A stretch of 64,000 nt of DNA from Rheinheimera pacifica (GCF_900108485.1 NZ_FNXF01000001.1:434001-498000); one strand, 5' to 3'. Counted from the first letter of the stretch, positions 38,081 through 48,820 are shown. Notes: generated from the letters alone by a model not told the origin. Program-made: numbers and translations.

Positions 38081-39182
38081 TCCTGACTAAACGCTCAGTG
38101 CTGCGCGGTAAGAGCGACTCTGCTTGCCAGCTTTTGCGTTTTTGTTGCGCTAACGCCCAGTGAATATGTTCTGCTACCAATTCGCTGGCGCTATCAAGCT
38201 TAGCGCTTAACGCTTGCACAATATCAGCCTGATAAGGCGCATTACCCAGTGCTACGGCAATGTTGCGTTGCCAGCGTTCATAGCCAATGCGGCGGATGGC
38301 GCTGCCTTCGGTATGGCTTAAAAACTCGCCTTCCTGCCAGGCAAATAAACTGAGCAGACTTTGGCTTTGCCATTGCGGCCGGCGCTGAAAGTCGCCTTCA
38401 ATGCTGAGCGGTGCGGCGCGGTTTTCCGGGCACACTAACTGGCAATCGTCACAACCATAAATCCGGTTGCCCAGTAACGGGCGGAATTCTTCCGGAATGG
38501 CGCCTTTAAGTTCGATGGTCAGATATGAAATACAGCGGCGGGCATCGACTACATAGGGTTCAACAATAGCGCCGGTGGGGCAACTGGTGATGCAGGCAAC
38601 ACAGCTACCGCAATCACCTTCATGTGGCGTATCGATGGGTAAAGGCAAATTGACCAGCAGCTCGCCTAAAAAGAACCACGACCCGGCTTCCTGGTTTAGC
38701 AATAAGCTGTGTTTGCCTATCCAGCCAAGCCCGGCCTGTTGTGCCAGTGGCCGTTCTAAAATAGGGGCAGAATCGGTAAAAGGCCGGTAGCCCAGTTCTG
38801 CCACCTGCTGGTTAATGCGCTCGCCCAGTTGTTTTAGCCGGTTGCGGACCAGTTTATGGTAGTCTCGCCCCAGCGCATAGCGGCTGATATAAGCCTGAGT
38901 AGGGTCAGCCAGATTGGTGGCAAAACCGGCCCCTTCGGGTAAATAGTTCATCCGTACACTGAGTACCCGCAACGTACCGGGCACCAGTTCTGCCGGCCTT
39001 GCGCGTAGCATGCCGTGGCTGGCCATATAATCCATTTCGCCGTGGTAACCGGCATCCAGCCACTTTTGCAGCTGGCGTTCAGCATCCGGCAAGGAAACGC
39101 CGGTTATACCCAGCTGTGCAAAGCCCAGTTCCTGCGCCCAGCGCTTTATCTGCAATGCCAGTGCGGCGTAATCTGTTGTCAT
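38049..39182 (-). CDS. queG: Epoxyqueuosine reductase
   Basis: Last step of queuosine synthesis in tRNA: reduces epoxyqueuosine using cobalamin and two 4Fe-4S clusters. The 377 residues carry the cluster motifs CGSCVACITSCP and CDDCQLVCPENR, the conserved ISRYALGRDYHK and the PILERPLAQQAGLGWIGKH region. Divergent from tsaE. In E. coli nnrE lies between queG and tsaE; here it does not. Confidence 0.95.
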   Translation of the reverse strand: MTTDYAALALQIKRWAQELGFAQLGITGVSLPDAERQLQKWLDAGYHGEMDYMASHGMLRARPAELVPGTLRVLSVRMNYLPEGAGFATNLADPTQAYISRYALGRDYHKLVRNRLKQLGERINQQVAELGYRPFTDSAPILERPLAQQAGLGWIGKHSLLLNQEAGSWFFLGELLVNLPLPIDTPHEGDCGSCVACITSCPTGAIVEPYVVDARRCISYLTIELKGAIPEEFRPLLGNRIYGCDDCQLVCPENRAAPLSIEGDFQRRPQWQSQSLLSLFAWQEGEFLSHTEGSAIRRIGYERWQRNIAVALGNAPYQADIVQALSAKLDSASELVAEHIHWALAQQKRKSWQAESLLPRSTERLVRIIQKGLPRDA

Positions 39183-39356
39183 GCAAAAAGCCGGTTAAAA
39201 AACACAGTGTAATTTAGCATAAACAGCCCTGTGGCGCCTAGTTGGCCGGGAACTTGCCACCATTTGATCATGTCATAGTCGCGACAAGCGGTTTTACTGG
39301 CTCAGCAGGCAACTAATTTGTTAACATGGTGCGGTTTTTGTGCGACAACAGAGAAA

Positions 39357-39833
39357 ATGCCGGTGCAGCAATTTGAAAGTGTGTTAAAGGATGAACAAGC
39401 AACATTAGCGTTAGCGTCACGTGTGGCTTTACTGGTGTCAGGTGGGCAAACGTTATTTCTGCAGGGTGAGCTGGGGGCGGGTAAAACCACTTTCAGCCGT
39501 GGCTTGCTTAACGCTCTTGGCCATAAGGGTACGGTGAAAAGCCCTACCTATACTCTGGTTGAACCCTATCAGTTGCCAACGTTAACCGTGTTTCATTTTG
39601 ACCTGTACCGTTTACGTGATGCTGAAGAGCTGGAGTTTATGGGCATACGTGATTACTTTCGCAACGACAGTGTATGCCTGATTGAATGGCCCCAGCAAGG
39701 CATGGGTTATTTACCTGTGGCGGATCTCAACATACACTTATTATTCGAACAAGAGCAGCGGCGGGTAAGGATAAGCGCTAATACCCCAGCCGGAGCCAAA
39801 ATGCTGAATGCACTAAATAATGAAAACGAATAA
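39357..39833 (+). CDS. tsaE: tRNA threonylcarbamoyladenosine synthesis ATPase TsaE
   Basis: ATPase that supports the TsaBCD machinery making t6A37 in tRNAs. 158 residues with Walker [29 protein letters not shown] and IEWPQQG motifs. The ATG at 39357 fits E. coli TsaE length (153) better than the open frame 39 bases upstream. Its end overlaps amiB by 14 bases. First gene of the long plus-strand hfq superoperon. Confidence 0.94.
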   Translation: MPVQQFESVLKDEQATLALASRVALLVSGGQTLFLQGELGAGKTTFSRGLLNALGHKGTVKSPTYTLVEPYQLPTLTVFHFDLYRLRDAEELEFMGIRDYFRNDSVCLIEWPQQGMGYLPVADLNIHLLFEQEQRRVRISANTPAGAKMLNALNNENE

Positions 39834-41127
39834 TTACAATATGTTACACGTTTTATTGCTGTTGCTGCTGGCCTTGTTCAGCATGGCCAGCGTAGCGGCT
39901 AATCAGGTACAGGGTGTAAGAATTTGGCCATCACCGGACAATACCCGGGTGGTATTCGACTTATCTGCTGCACCGGATCATAAATATTTCACACTGGATA
40001 ACCCGCACCGCTTGGTTATTGATCTGAGCAATATTAAAGGCGGCAGCAATTTACCGGCAGTGTCAGGAGAGTCGCCGTTAATTAAAGCTATCCGTAGCAG
40101 CGGCGATGCCAACCGGATGCGTATCGTGCTGGATTTAGCCAAATCAACCAAAGCCAATGTGTTTGCTTTGTCACCCACGCCGCCTTATGGCCATCGCTTG
40201 GTGGTCGATTTACCGGACGACCAGCCTGTACAAAATACTCCTCCACCGGCAATCCGTGCGGCACGCGATATTGTTATTGCGATAGATGCAGGCCACGGTG
40301 GTGAAGATCCGGGCTCAATAGGCCCGAGCGGTTTTTATGAGAAAAACATTACTTTACCTGTAGCCAGGCAGCTGGCGCAGTTAATCGACCGTCAGCCCGG
40401 CATGAAAGCCATGATGGTGCGTACCAACGACTACTATATTCATGTTAACCGCCGTACCGAAATTGCCCGGGGCCAACAAGCCGATCTGCTGGTGTCTATT
40501 CATGCCGATGCTTTTACCACACCACAACCGCGCGGGGCTTCTGTATGGGTGTTGTCGTTACGCCGTGCTACCACCGAAGTGGGGCGTATGCTGGAGCAGA
40601 CTGAACGGCACTCTGAGTTACTGGGCGGTGTGGCAGAAATTATTAAAGATTCTGCCAATGAGCGTTATCTGGCGCAAACGGTGCTGGATTTATCAATGAA
40701 CCACTCTATGGTAACAGCCTATCAGGTAGCAGGTGAAGTGCTGCAAGAGCTGGGTAAAGTTGCGCATTTGCATAAGAAAGAGCCGCAGGCTGCCAGTTTT
40801 GGTGTACTTAAAGCGCCGGATATTCCGTCGATTTTGGTAGAGATCGGTTTTATTTCTAATCCGCAAGATGAAAAGCTAATGCGCTCGTCTGCGCATCAGG
40901 CTAAATTGGCGCAATCGCTATTTACTGCGCTAAAACGGCACTTTGAGAAATCGCCGCCAGCCGACTCATTATTTGCCCAGCAACGTGCCCGTGAACACCG
41001 TGTTAGTGCCGGTGAATCTTTGTCGTTGTTGGCCCAGCGCTACAATGTGTCTATTGATGAATTACGCAATCTTAATCAGCTTACCACTGACAGCATCCGC
41101 GTTGGCCAGACACTGCGGATCCCATAA
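39820..41127 (+). CDS. amiB: N-acetylmuramoyl-L-alanine amidase AmiB
   Basis: Periplasmic zinc amidase that splits septal peptidoglycan. 435 residues: signal peptide (~1-27), AMIN domain for septal targeting (~30-125), amidase_3 domain (~145-375) with [19 protein letters not shown] and VEIGFISNP zinc/catalytic motifs, and one C-terminal LysM ([15 protein letters not shown]). ATG 39841 is an alternative start. Between tsaE and mutL, as in E. coli. Confidence 0.94.
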   Translation: MKTNNYNMLHVLLLLLLALFSMASVAANQVQGVRIWPSPDNTRVVFDLSAAPDHKYFTLDNPHRLVIDLSNIKGGSNLPAVSGESPLIKAIRSSGDANRMRIVLDLAKSTKANVFALSPTPPYGHRLVVDLPDDQPVQNTPPPAIRAARDIVIAIDAGHGGEDPGSIGPSGFYEKNITLPVARQLAQLIDRQPGMKAMMVRTNDYYIHVNRRTEIARGQQADLLVSIHADAFTTPQPRGASVWVLSLRRATTEVGRMLEQTERHSELLGGVAEIIKDSANERYLAQTVLDLSMNHSMVTAYQVAGEVLQELGKVAHLHKKEPQAASFGVLKAPDIPSILVEIGFISNPQDEKLMRSSAHQAKLAQSLFTALKRHFEKSPPADSLFAQQRAREHRVSAGESLSLLAQRYNVSIDELRNLNQLTTDSIRVGQTLRIP

Positions 41128-41129
41128 CT

Positions 41130-42887
41130 ATGCCTATTCGTATTTTACCGCCGCAGTTGGCTAATCAGATTGCGGCGGGTGAAGTTGTTGAACGCCCTGC
41201 ATCTGTAGTGAAAGAGCTGGTAGAAAACAGTTTGGATGCCGGTGCTGATCAGATTGAAATAGATATTGAAAAAGGTGGCAGCAAGCTTATCCGGGTGCGT
41301 GATAACGGCAGCGGTATTGCAGAGCAAGAGCTGGTGCTGGCATTAAGCCGGCATGCCACCAGCAAAATTACTGATTTGGATGATTTGGAAGCTATTACCA
41401 GCCTGGGCTTTCGTGGCGAAGCATTGGCCAGTATCAGCTCAGTATCCCGCCTGACATTAACCTCAAAAACTCTTGAACAAAGTGCAGCCTGGCAGGCCAG
41501 TGCTGCCGGGCGTGATATGCAGGTAGAAGTGCGGCCCGCGGCGCACCCGGTGGGTACCAGCATTGAAGTGCTGGACTTATTCTTTAATACTCCGGCACGG
41601 CGTAAGTTTTTGCGCACGGATAAAACAGAATTCAGCCATATTGATGAGCTGATAAAACGGCTGGCGTTAAGCCGTTATGATGTTAGCTGGCAGCTGAGCC
41701 ATAACGGCCAGGCCGTGCGCCGGTTGAAGGCGGCAAAAACGGAAGAGCAACGGCAAAAGCGGGTAGCGGCACTGTGTGGCCGGGTGTTTGCTGAAAACGC
41801 GGCTTTTATTCAGAACCAGTATGGTGATGTGCGGATCTGGGGCTGGATAGTACAGCCGCAAGCCTGTAGCAGCCAGTTGCAATGCCAGTACAGCTACGTT
41901 AATGGCCGGATGATGCGCGACAAGCTGTTAAATCATGCCATCCGTCAGGCCTATGGCGATATGCTAACCGCAGATCAGCAGCCCGCATTTGTAATATATC
42001 TGGAGCTTGATCCCCGTCAGGTCGATGTCAATGTACATCCGGCCAAACATGAAGTGCGTTTTCATCAGGCAAGGTTAATCCACGATTTTGTGGTGTCAGC
42101 CCTGGGCGATGCGTTGAGCCAGTTAACTGCACCACAGTTAGCCGAAGATAGGGTTAACCGGGTACAGGAAACATCGGCCTACACCTATCAGCCAGCAACC
42201 AGCAACCGGCAACCGGCCGGCAACCAGCCAGGCAATAACGGTGCTTACTCACCCCGTCAGCCTGCCGCTGCTGCAGTAAAACGTGAGCTATCATACTGGC
42301 AGCACAGCCACATAGCGGCAGAGGCAGCAGAAACACAGACAGAACAGCAACCCGAGGTTGTAGCAGGTTTACCGGCGGTGTCACAACCCGCCGGGGCGCC
42401 ATTTATTATGCGTAACCGCTATTTGCTGAAGCAATATGCAGACGACGTGCTGTTAATTGATCTTGTGCCCACCTTGTCGGCATATTTTACTGCCAACAGC
42501 TTACCAGCCGTGCCGTTATTGCTACCGCTGCGTATCAGTGTCAATGCAATGCAGCTACGCACACTTACCCAACTGGCCGACAGCTTTAGCCGGGCTGGTT
42601 TTGATATGTTGCTTACTGACAATACGGTGATAGTACGGGCAGTACCAGACTGGCTGCGACAAACTGTACTGGGGCACTGGCTGCCGTTATGGTTTGAGCA
42701 GTTAGTGCAGCATAGCGGCGATGAGGTGGTTGGGGTTTTATTGTCGATGTTACTTAATGCAAATGAGGTAGCAGCCGTCACGGTGTTAAAATCTGTGCCG
42801 CAAGTGTTGTCGCTGCCTGAGTATTGGCACAGTGCGCCTTTGCAACTTGATGCCACACTAAGTTTGTTAACAAGGCAACAACCATGA
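41130..42887 (+). CDS. mutL: DNA mismatch repair protein MutL
   Basis: Links MutS mismatch recognition to strand cleavage. 585 residues: GHKL ATPase with catalytic Glu in [19 protein letters not shown] and [11 protein letters not shown] Gln/Pro-rich linker (~350-400) contains near-repeats of CAACCGG type, and a C-terminal dimerisation domain follows. The metal-binding DQHA-type endonuclease motif is absent, as in MutH-dependent E. coli MutL. It overlaps miaA by four bases. Confidence 0.96.
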   Translation: MPIRILPPQLANQIAAGEVVERPASVVKELVENSLDAGADQIEIDIEKGGSKLIRVRDNGSGIAEQELVLALSRHATSKITDLDDLEAITSLGFRGEALASISSVSRLTLTSKTLEQSAAWQASAAGRDMQVEVRPAAHPVGTSIEVLDLFFNTPARRKFLRTDKTEFSHIDELIKRLALSRYDVSWQLSHNGQAVRRLKAAKTEEQRQKRVAALCGRVFAENAAFIQNQYGDVRIWGWIVQPQACSSQLQCQYSYVNGRMMRDKLLNHAIRQAYGDMLTADQQPAFVIYLELDPRQVDVNVHPAKHEVRFHQARLIHDFVVSALGDALSQLTAPQLAEDRVNRVQETSAYTYQPATSNRQPAGNQPGNNGAYSPRQPAAAAVKRELSYWQHSHIAAEAAETQTEQQPEVVAGLPAVSQPAGAPFIMRNRYLLKQYADDVLLIDLVPTLSAYFTANSLPAVPLLLPLRISVNAMQLRTLTQLADSFSRAGFDMLLTDNTVIVRAVPDWLRQTVLGHWLPLWFEQLVQHSGDEVVGVLLSMLLNANEVAAVTVLKSVPQVLSLPEYWHSAPLQLDATLSLLTRQQP

Positions 42888-43813
42888 GCCAGATAAAGCG
42901 CGATGTGATTTTTCTGATGGGGCCAACCGCATCAGGTAAAACGGCTTTGGCAACGGAGCTCTATCAACGTCTGCCTGCAGAGCTTATCAGTGTTGACAGC
43001 GCGCTGGTTTACCGCGGTATGGATATAGGCACTGCCAAACCCACAGCGCAGGAGCTGGCAGTAACGCCGCACCACCTGATCGATATCCGTGATCCGCTGC
43101 AAAGCTATTCTGCGGCAGACTTCCGTACAGATGCGTTGCGTTTGATTGCTGAAATTCAACATCGTGGTAACATCCCCATCCTGGTTGGTGGTACTATGTT
43201 GTACTTTAAAGCCTTGCTTGAGGGTATTTCGCCGCTACCAGAGGCCAACGAGGCAGTGCGACGGCAGTTAGAGCAGGAAGCCGCAGTAAAGGGCTGGGCC
43301 GGATTACATCAGGAATTAGCGCAGATTGATCCTGTATCTGCACAGCGTATTCACCCGAATGACCCGCAGCGTATTAACCGGGCGTTGGAGGTTTACCGAC
43401 TAACCGGACGTAGTTTGACAGATTTAACTGCAGAAAAAGGGGAACCTTTTGCTTTTGTCGCACACCAATTTGCGATAGCGCCGGAGGATCGTGCCGTGTT
43501 GCACCAGCGTATTGCGCTTAGGTTTGAGCAGATGCTGGCGGCTGGTTTTGAACAGGAAGTTGCGGCACTTAAAAACAGGCCGGATTTACACCCGGATTTG
43601 CCCTCTATGCGCTGCGTAGGTTACCGGCAAATGTGGGATTATCTGTCTGGTAATGGTAGCTATCAGCAAATGAGTGAACGCGGTATAGCAGCAACGCGGC
43701 AACTGGCAAAACGACAGTTAACCTGGCTGCGTGGCTGGCCTGATCTGACATGGCTGAAAAGTGATGCGCCGGTGTCAGAAAACTTGCAAGCCGTTTTATC
43801 TTCGCTAAGCTAA
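42884..43813 (+). CDS. miaA: tRNA dimethylallyltransferase
   Basis: Adds the isopentenyl group to A37 of UNN-decoding tRNAs. 309 residues with P-loop [39 protein letters not shown] and [14 protein letters not shown]. Starts on ATGA with the mutL stop, so it is translationally coupled. A heat-shock-like promoter for hfq follows it. Confidence 0.97.
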   Translation: MSQIKRDVIFLMGPTASGKTALATELYQRLPAELISVDSALVYRGMDIGTAKPTAQELAVTPHHLIDIRDPLQSYSAADFRTDALRLIAEIQHRGNIPILVGGTMLYFKALLEGISPLPEANEAVRRQLEQEAAVKGWAGLHQELAQIDPVSAQRIHPNDPQRINRALEVYRLTGRSLTDLTAEKGEPFAFVAHQFAIAPEDRAVLHQRIALRFEQMLAAGFEQEVAALKNRPDLHPDLPSMRCVGYRQMWDYLSGNGSYQQMSERGIAATRQLAKRQLTWLRGWPDLTWLKSDAPVSENLQAVLSSLS

Positions 43814-43842
43814 ATAAGATATAGAAAAAGACGTTTTAACAA

Positions 43843-43870
43843 CTTGAAATAAAAAAAATAATACCAATAT
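43843..43870 (+). promoter_or_regulatory. Sigma-32-like promoter of hfq
   Basis: CTTGAAA (43843-43849, perfect -35), 14 bases, CCAATAT (43864-43870; consensus CCCATNT). E. coli hfq also has a heat-shock promoter in this place. The AT-rich 89-base gap contains nothing else recognisable. Confidence 0.6.
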
Positions 43871-43902
43871 AAGTCGGACTAATTAAAAAAGGAAAGCGGC
43901 AC

Positions 43903-44163
43903 ATGGCAAAGGGCCAATCTTTACAAGACCCATTTTTAAACACCTTGAGACGGGAGCGTATTCCGGTATCAATTTATCTGGTGAATGGCATTAAACTTCA
44001 GGGTCAGATCGAATCTTTCGATCAGTTCGTTATTCTGCTGAAAAACACTGTAAGTCAGATGGTATATAAGCATGCCATTTCAACTGTGGTACCGGCCCGC
44101 GCGGTCAATACTATGGTAACTCACAGTAATGGCCAGGGTGATGACGAAGAGGACGTGGAATAA
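43903..44163 (+). CDS. hfq: RNA chaperone Hfq
   Basis: Hexameric Sm-like protein that pairs small RNAs with mRNAs. 86 residues: [21 protein letters not shown], Sm1 motif [23 protein letters not shown], and Sm2 motif [12 protein letters not shown]. The C-terminal tail is short and acidic (DDEEDVE), against about 102 residues in E. coli. GGAAAG ribosome site. Confidence 0.98.
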   Translation: MAKGQSLQDPFLNTLRRERIPVSIYLVNGIKLQGQIESFDQFVILLKNTVSQMVYKHAISTVVPARAVNTMVTHSNGQGDDEEDVE

Positions 44164-44180
44164 TTTCAGGGGTTAGTCGC

Positions 44181-45476
44181 TTGTCTGACATTAGCGTGGT
44201 ACCGGAACAAGCGATCCTTGTCCATGTAAACTTTTCGCAGCAGCATGTCAGTGAGGATTTAACCGAACTGAAATTGTTGGTGTCTTCCGCCGGTGTGCAA
44301 ACGTTGCAGGTTATTACTGCAAGCAGAAGTGCGCCTGATGCTAAGTTTTTTGTTGGTTCAGGTAAGGCCGGCGAAATAGCAGCACTGGTGGAAGAAACCG
44401 GCGCTGATGTGGTTATTTTTAATCATGCGCTCAGCCCGGCACAAACGCGGAACTTAGAGCGTTTGTGTCTGACCCGAGTCATTGATCGTACCACTTTGAT
44501 CCTGGATATTTTTGCTCAGCGCGCCCGTACCTTCGAAGGTAAGTTGCAGGTAGAACTGGCACAGTTGCAGCATTTGGCTTCCAGGCTGGTGCGCGGCTGG
44601 GACAGCCTTGATCGGCAAAAAGGGGGTATTGGCCTGCGCGGCCCCGGTGAAACCCAACTGGAAACTGACCGGCGTTTACTGCGGGAGCGGGTAAAAGCGC
44701 TGCAAACCAGATTAGCGAAGCTGACAAAGCAACGTGAACAGGGGCGTCGTGCCCGGCAACGGTCTGAAGTGCCGGTAGTGTCTGTAGTAGGCTATACCAA
44801 CGCCGGTAAGTCGACGTTATTTAACCGCATTACCAAAGCCGATGTGTATGCTGCTGATCAGCTGTTTGCCACCCTTGACCCCACTTTACGTAAACTGAAA
44901 TTAAAAGGTGTTGGCGAGATTATTCTGGCTGACACTGTCGGTTTTATCCGGCATTTACCGCATGATCTGGTGGCTGCTTTTAAATCGACATTGCAGGAAA
45001 CACGTGACGCCGATTTGCAGTTACATGTGGTGGATCTGTCCGATCCACGCAAAGATGACAATATGCAGCAGGTAGAACTGGTGCTGCAGGAAATTGAAGC
45101 CGATCAGCTACCACAGCTGGTGGTGTACAACAAAATTGACCTGTTGCAGCAATTACCACGTATTGAGTACAACGAATATAAGCAACCGGTAGCGGTATAT
45201 TTGTCTGCCGTGAGTGGCGCCGGGGTAGATTTGCTGGCGCAGGCACTTAGCCAGTTATTGTCAGAGCGGTATCTGGACATAGCACTGCTATTGCCTCCGG
45301 ATCAAATGCACTGGCGTGCCAGGTTTCACCAGCAACATAGTATTGAACAAGAACAGTTTGATGCTGATGGCAATTGTCAGTTGCAACTGCGGTTAAGCGA
45401 GTCGGTCTGGAACCGTTGCCTTAAGCAGTCGCATGGGCAATTAGAAAACTATGTCGTCAGTAAGCCGGTTATTTGA
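44181..45476 (+). CDS. hflX: Ribosome-associated GTPase HflX
   Basis: GTPase that splits stalled ribosomes under stress. 431 residues: HflX N-terminal domain with KFFVGSGKAGEI and FNHALSPAQTRNLE, a basic linker, then the G domain with GYTNAGKST, DTVGFIRHLPHDLV and NKIDL. The start is TTG, with AGGGGT seven to eight bases upstream and 17 bases after hfq. Order hfq-hflX-hflK-hflC as in E. coli. Confidence 0.95.
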   Translation: MSDISVVPEQAILVHVNFSQQHVSEDLTELKLLVSSAGVQTLQVITASRSAPDAKFFVGSGKAGEIAALVEETGADVVIFNHALSPAQTRNLERLCLTRVIDRTTLILDIFAQRARTFEGKLQVELAQLQHLASRLVRGWDSLDRQKGGIGLRGPGETQLETDRRLLRERVKALQTRLAKLTKQREQGRRARQRSEVPVVSVVGYTNAGKSTLFNRITKADVYAADQLFATLDPTLRKLKLKGVGEIILADTVGFIRHLPHDLVAAFKSTLQETRDADLQLHVVDLSDPRKDDNMQQVELVLQEIEADQLPQLVVYNKIDLLQQLPRIEYNEYKQPVAVYLSAVSGAGVDLLAQALSQLLSERYLDIALLLPPDQMHWRARFHQQHSIEQEQFDADGNCQLQLRLSESVWNRCLKQSHGQLENYVVSKPVI

Positions 45477-45516
45477 TACATTAACCCTTATTTTGCAACT
45501 TAGAATGGAGTAAACC

Positions 45517-46674
45517 ATGGCTTGGAATGAGCCGGGCAATAACGGCAAGAATAACGACCCCTGGAAACAGGGTGGTCGTGATCAGGGCCCGCCCGATTTA
45601 GATGAAGTGTTTCGCAACTTTGGCAAAAAGTTAGGAGGCATCTTCGGCGGTGGCAAGTCAACAGGCGGTAGTAGCGGCGGTGGTGCTTCTGCTGCTCTGG
45701 TACTAATACTGATTGTCGCTGCTCTGGTATGGGCTTTCAGTGGCTTTTATACCATTAAAGAATCTGAGCGTGGTGTCGTGCTGCGTTTCGGCCAGTATCA
45801 CGATGAAGTCGGGCCCGGTATTCACTGGAAGCCTACCTTTATTGACAACGTGCTGCCGGTTGATGTGACCAGTGTACGCACTTTGCGCAGCGACGGTTTT
45901 ATGCTGACTCAGGATCAGAACCTGGTACGGGTTACGTTTGAAATCCAGTATCGTGTATTCAACGCCCGTTTATATAAGTTTTCGGTGGTAGATGCTGACA
46001 GCAGTTTAAATCAGGCAACCGATGCGGCTCTGCGTTATGTTATTGGTCACTCCATTATGGATGACGTATTAACCCGCGGCCGTGAAGTCGTGCGGCAGAA
46101 CACCCGCCAGGAACTGGAAGGCATTATTCAGCCCTACAACATGGGTATAGCACTGGTTGATGTTAACTTCCGCGATGCCCGGCCACCGGAAGAAGTGCGT
46201 GATGCCTTTGATGATGCGATTAAAGCACAGGAAGATCAGGAGCGTTTTGTTCAGGAAGCTCAGGCTTATGCCCGTGAAATTGAGCCGCGTGCCCGTGGTC
46301 AGGTTAACCGCGTAATGCAGGAAGCTGATGCCTATAAACAGCAAATTGTATTAAAAGCGCAAGGTGAAGTTGCACGCTTTGAGAAGCTGTTACCGGAATA
46401 TCTGGCAGCGCCTAAAGTAACCCGCGATCGTATGTACATTGAAACGATGGAACAGGTATACAGCAATACATCTAAAGTGCTTTTGGATGTTAAAAATGGT
46501 AATAATATTATGTATTTACCGCTTGATAAGATGATTAATCAAGGCGCTGGCAGTTCAACACCGTCAGGCAGCTTGCCGTTGATCCCATCGCGTAGCAGCA
46601 CTGACAGCAGTAGCAGTTCAAACCGGACTGACAGTTCGCGCAGCACAACAACACGCAGCGGCGGCCGGGGGTAA
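45517..46674 (+). CDS. hflK: FtsH modulator HflK
   Basis: Inner-membrane SPFH protein that with HflC cages FtsH protease. 385 residues: Gly/Asn-rich cytoplasmic N-terminus, one membrane span (~60-82), SPFH domain on the periplasmic side (~85-290), coiled coil, and a Ser/Thr-rich tail. ATGGAG site upstream. hflC starts three bases after its stop. Confidence 0.95.
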   Translation: MAWNEPGNNGKNNDPWKQGGRDQGPPDLDEVFRNFGKKLGGIFGGGKSTGGSSGGGASAALVLILIVAALVWAFSGFYTIKESERGVVLRFGQYHDEVGPGIHWKPTFIDNVLPVDVTSVRTLRSDGFMLTQDQNLVRVTFEIQYRVFNARLYKFSVVDADSSLNQATDAALRYVIGHSIMDDVLTRGREVVRQNTRQELEGIIQPYNMGIALVDVNFRDARPPEEVRDAFDDAIKAQEDQERFVQEAQAYAREIEPRARGQVNRVMQEADAYKQQIVLKAQGEVARFEKLLPEYLAAPKVTRDRMYIETMEQVYSNTSKVLLDVKNGNNIMYLPLDKMINQGAGSSTPSGSLPLIPSRSSTDSSSSSNRTDSSRSTTTRSGGRG

Positions 46675-46677
46675 TAT

Positions 46678-47559
46678 ATGAAAAACTTTACTATAGCCAT
46701 TATCGTTATTATTGGGTTTATCTTTATATCGGCCCTGTTTGTGGTGCCTGAAGGCCAGCGCGCCATTGTGATTCAGTTTGGTAAAATTCAGCGTGATGCT
46801 GAGCAAAACGTTGTAGTGTATGAGCCAGGCTTACATTTTAAGCTGCCGTTTATTGAAACTGTGCGTAAGTTAGATGCACGGGTGCAAACATTGGATGATG
46901 CACAGGATCGTTTTGTAACCGCTGAGAAAAAAGACTTGCTGGTAGACAGCTATGTGAAATGGCGTATCAATGACTTTGGTGCCTATTTTCTGGCAACCGG
47001 CGGCAATATTGCGCAAGCAGAGGTGTTGTTAAAGCAGTATATTAACAACGGCTTACGCACCGAGTTTGGTACCCGCACCATTCAGGAAATTGTGTCAGGC
47101 GAGCGTACAGAGCTGATGCAGGGCGCTTTACAACAAGCGGGCGCTGCATCAAAAGAGCTGGGTATTGAAGTTGTTGACGTGCGGGTAAAGCAGATTAACC
47201 TGCCGCAGGAAGTCAGTAGCTCTATTTTCGCCCGGATGGAAGCCGAGCGTCATGCAGTGGCACGTGAGCATCGTTCACGTGGTATGGAAGAGGCCGAGAT
47301 TATTCGCGCCGACGTTGATGCCCGGGTTACTGTTATGGTGGCCGACGCCGAGCGTAACTCACGTACTGTGCGCGGTGATGGTGATGCATTAGCAGCTAAT
47401 GTCTATGCCGAAGCCTATAACAAAAATGCCGAGTTCTTTTCATTTGTTCGCAGTATGGAAGCCTATCGCAAAAGCTTTAACAGTAAAGACGATGTGTTGG
47501 TGGTACAGCCGGATAATGAATTCTTTAAGTACATGAAGTCAGATCAAGTACAGAACTAA
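46678..47559 (+). CDS. hflC: FtsH modulator HflC
   Basis: Partner of HflK in the FtsH-regulating complex. 293 residues: N-terminal membrane anchor (~4-24), SPFH domain with VPEGQRAIVIQFGK, conserved VDVRVKQINLP, coiled coil and a short tail. Immediately downstream of hflK and followed by a terminator, so the hfq transcript probably ends here. Confidence 0.96.
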   Translation: MKNFTIAIIVIIGFIFISALFVVPEGQRAIVIQFGKIQRDAEQNVVVYEPGLHFKLPFIETVRKLDARVQTLDDAQDRFVTAEKKDLLVDSYVKWRINDFGAYFLATGGNIAQAEVLLKQYINNGLRTEFGTRTIQEIVSGERTELMQGALQQAGAASKELGIEVVDVRVKQINLPQEVSSSIFARMEAERHAVAREHRSRGMEEAEIIRADVDARVTVMVADAERNSRTVRGDGDALAANVYAEAYNKNAEFFSFVRSMEAYRKSFNSKDDVLVVQPDNEFFKYMKSDQVQN

Positions 47560-47572
47560 TAGTGTTGTATAA

Positions 47573-47599
47573 GAAAAAGGCCCGTTCAGGGCCTTTTTT
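47573..47599 (+). terminator. hflKC terminator
   Basis: AAAAAGGCCC, GTTCA, GGGCCTTTTTT: strong stem with T6, about 14 bases after hflC. Confidence 0.92.
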
Positions 47600-47626
47600 G
47601 TCTCTGACAGGGTCATAGGGGGAGTT

Positions 47627-48796
47627 ATGTACCAACAGTTTTATCAGCGGTTTTTGCAGGCGAACCAGGGCAAGCAACATTTTGCCTGTCACTCACATCA
47701 TTACTGGCCAGATGTTACCCGCGATGCCATGTTGGCATACTGGGACGATACTGCCAGGCTGGTAGATGATAAATGGCGCTATATTTTTGGTGAAAAAGTA
47801 CCGCAAACCCAGCAATTAATTGCCGATATATTGCAGTTGCCCCAGGCTGAACAAATTGTGTTTGCGCCTAATACTCACGAACTGGTGATGCGTTTGCTCA
47901 GTTGTTTTGATTTACGCCAACCACTGAGAATTCTAACCACTGACAGTGAGTTTCACAGCTTTTCGCGGCAGGTAAAGCGTTTGGTTGAATATGACAACGT
48001 GCAACTGGATATCATTCCAACCGAGCCTTTTGCCAGCTTTGCACAGCGCTTTAGCGACGCTGCGGCAGCACACAACTATCAGTTGATTTTTTGCAGCCAG
48101 GTATTTTTTAATTCAGGTTTCGCTATTACCGATTTAACCGGCTTGGTACGGCAATTAGCTGCCGCCAGCGATGCGATGATCGTGATCGACGGCTATCATG
48201 GTTTTATGGCCTTGCCGACAGACTTATCGGCAATTGCTGAGCGCGTTTTTTATCTGGCCGGTAGTTATAAGTATGCACAGGGCGGTGAGGGCTGCTGTTT
48301 TATGGCCGTGCCGCTGGGCTGCACAGCGCGGCCGTTATATACCGGCTGGTTTGCTGAGTTTGGTACTTTGGCGGGCGAGAAATCTGCCACCGTACTGTAC
48401 AGCGAAGATGGTTATCGTTTCGCCGGTTCAACGATGGATTTCTCCGCTTTATATCGCCTTAATGCCGTGTTGCGGTTATTTAAACAGCAGGGCATTAGTG
48501 TTGGCCGTATTCATCAGTATGTACAGCAGTTACAACAGGTATTTTTGGCCAAAGTAGCAGAGTTAAAGCATGCTAAGTTAAATTTGCAGACACTGCTGCA
48601 GCATGATTTGGCACACCACGGCCATTTTTTAACCTTCCGTTTGGGCAGTGCAGCTGAAGTGGCTGAGCTGGCAGCACAGTTAAAACGCGCGGGTATTGAA
48701 ACCGACTATCGCGCAGATCGTTTACGGTTTGGCTTTGCCTTATACCATAACAGTGCGCAATATGATTTAACTTGTCTAACCCATGAACATACTTAA
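47627..48796 (+). CDS. Class V aminotransferase-fold PLP enzyme (kynureninase-like)
   Basis: A 389-residue fold-type I PLP enzyme. Lys215 in AGSYKYAQGGEG is the likely Schiff-base lysine, and Asp188 in VIDGYHGF would contact the pyridine nitrogen. The first third (HSHHYWPDVTRDAMLAYWDD) and the overall plan resemble kynureninases, but no kynurenine pathway gene is nearby, so the substrate is open. It has its own GGGGGAG site and a terminator on each side, making it a single-gene insertion between hflC and purA. Confidence 0.78.
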   Translation: MYQQFYQRFLQANQGKQHFACHSHHYWPDVTRDAMLAYWDDTARLVDDKWRYIFGEKVPQTQQLIADILQLPQAEQIVFAPNTHELVMRLLSCFDLRQPLRILTTDSEFHSFSRQVKRLVEYDNVQLDIIPTEPFASFAQRFSDAAAAHNYQLIFCSQVFFNSGFAITDLTGLVRQLAAASDAMIVIDGYHGFMALPTDLSAIAERVFYLAGSYKYAQGGEGCCFMAVPLGCTARPLYTGWFAEFGTLAGEKSATVLYSEDGYRFAGSTMDFSALYRLNAVLRLFKQQGISVGRIHQYVQQLQQVFLAKVAELKHAKLNLQTLLQHDLAHHGHFLTFRLGSAAEVAELAAQLKRAGIETDYRADRLRFGFALYHNSAQYDLTCLTHEHT

Positions 48797-48820
48797 CTGA
48801 CTGAATAAAAACCATTAATT

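Noticed and set aside
42170-42240. CRISPR-like repetition of CAACC units in mutL
   Set aside because: It is a short Gln/Asn/Pro linker inside the coding frame, not spaced repeats.
42419-42887. MutL endonuclease activity
   Set aside because: The DQHA-type metal motif is absent, as in MutH-dependent MutL, so a latent nuclease is not supported.
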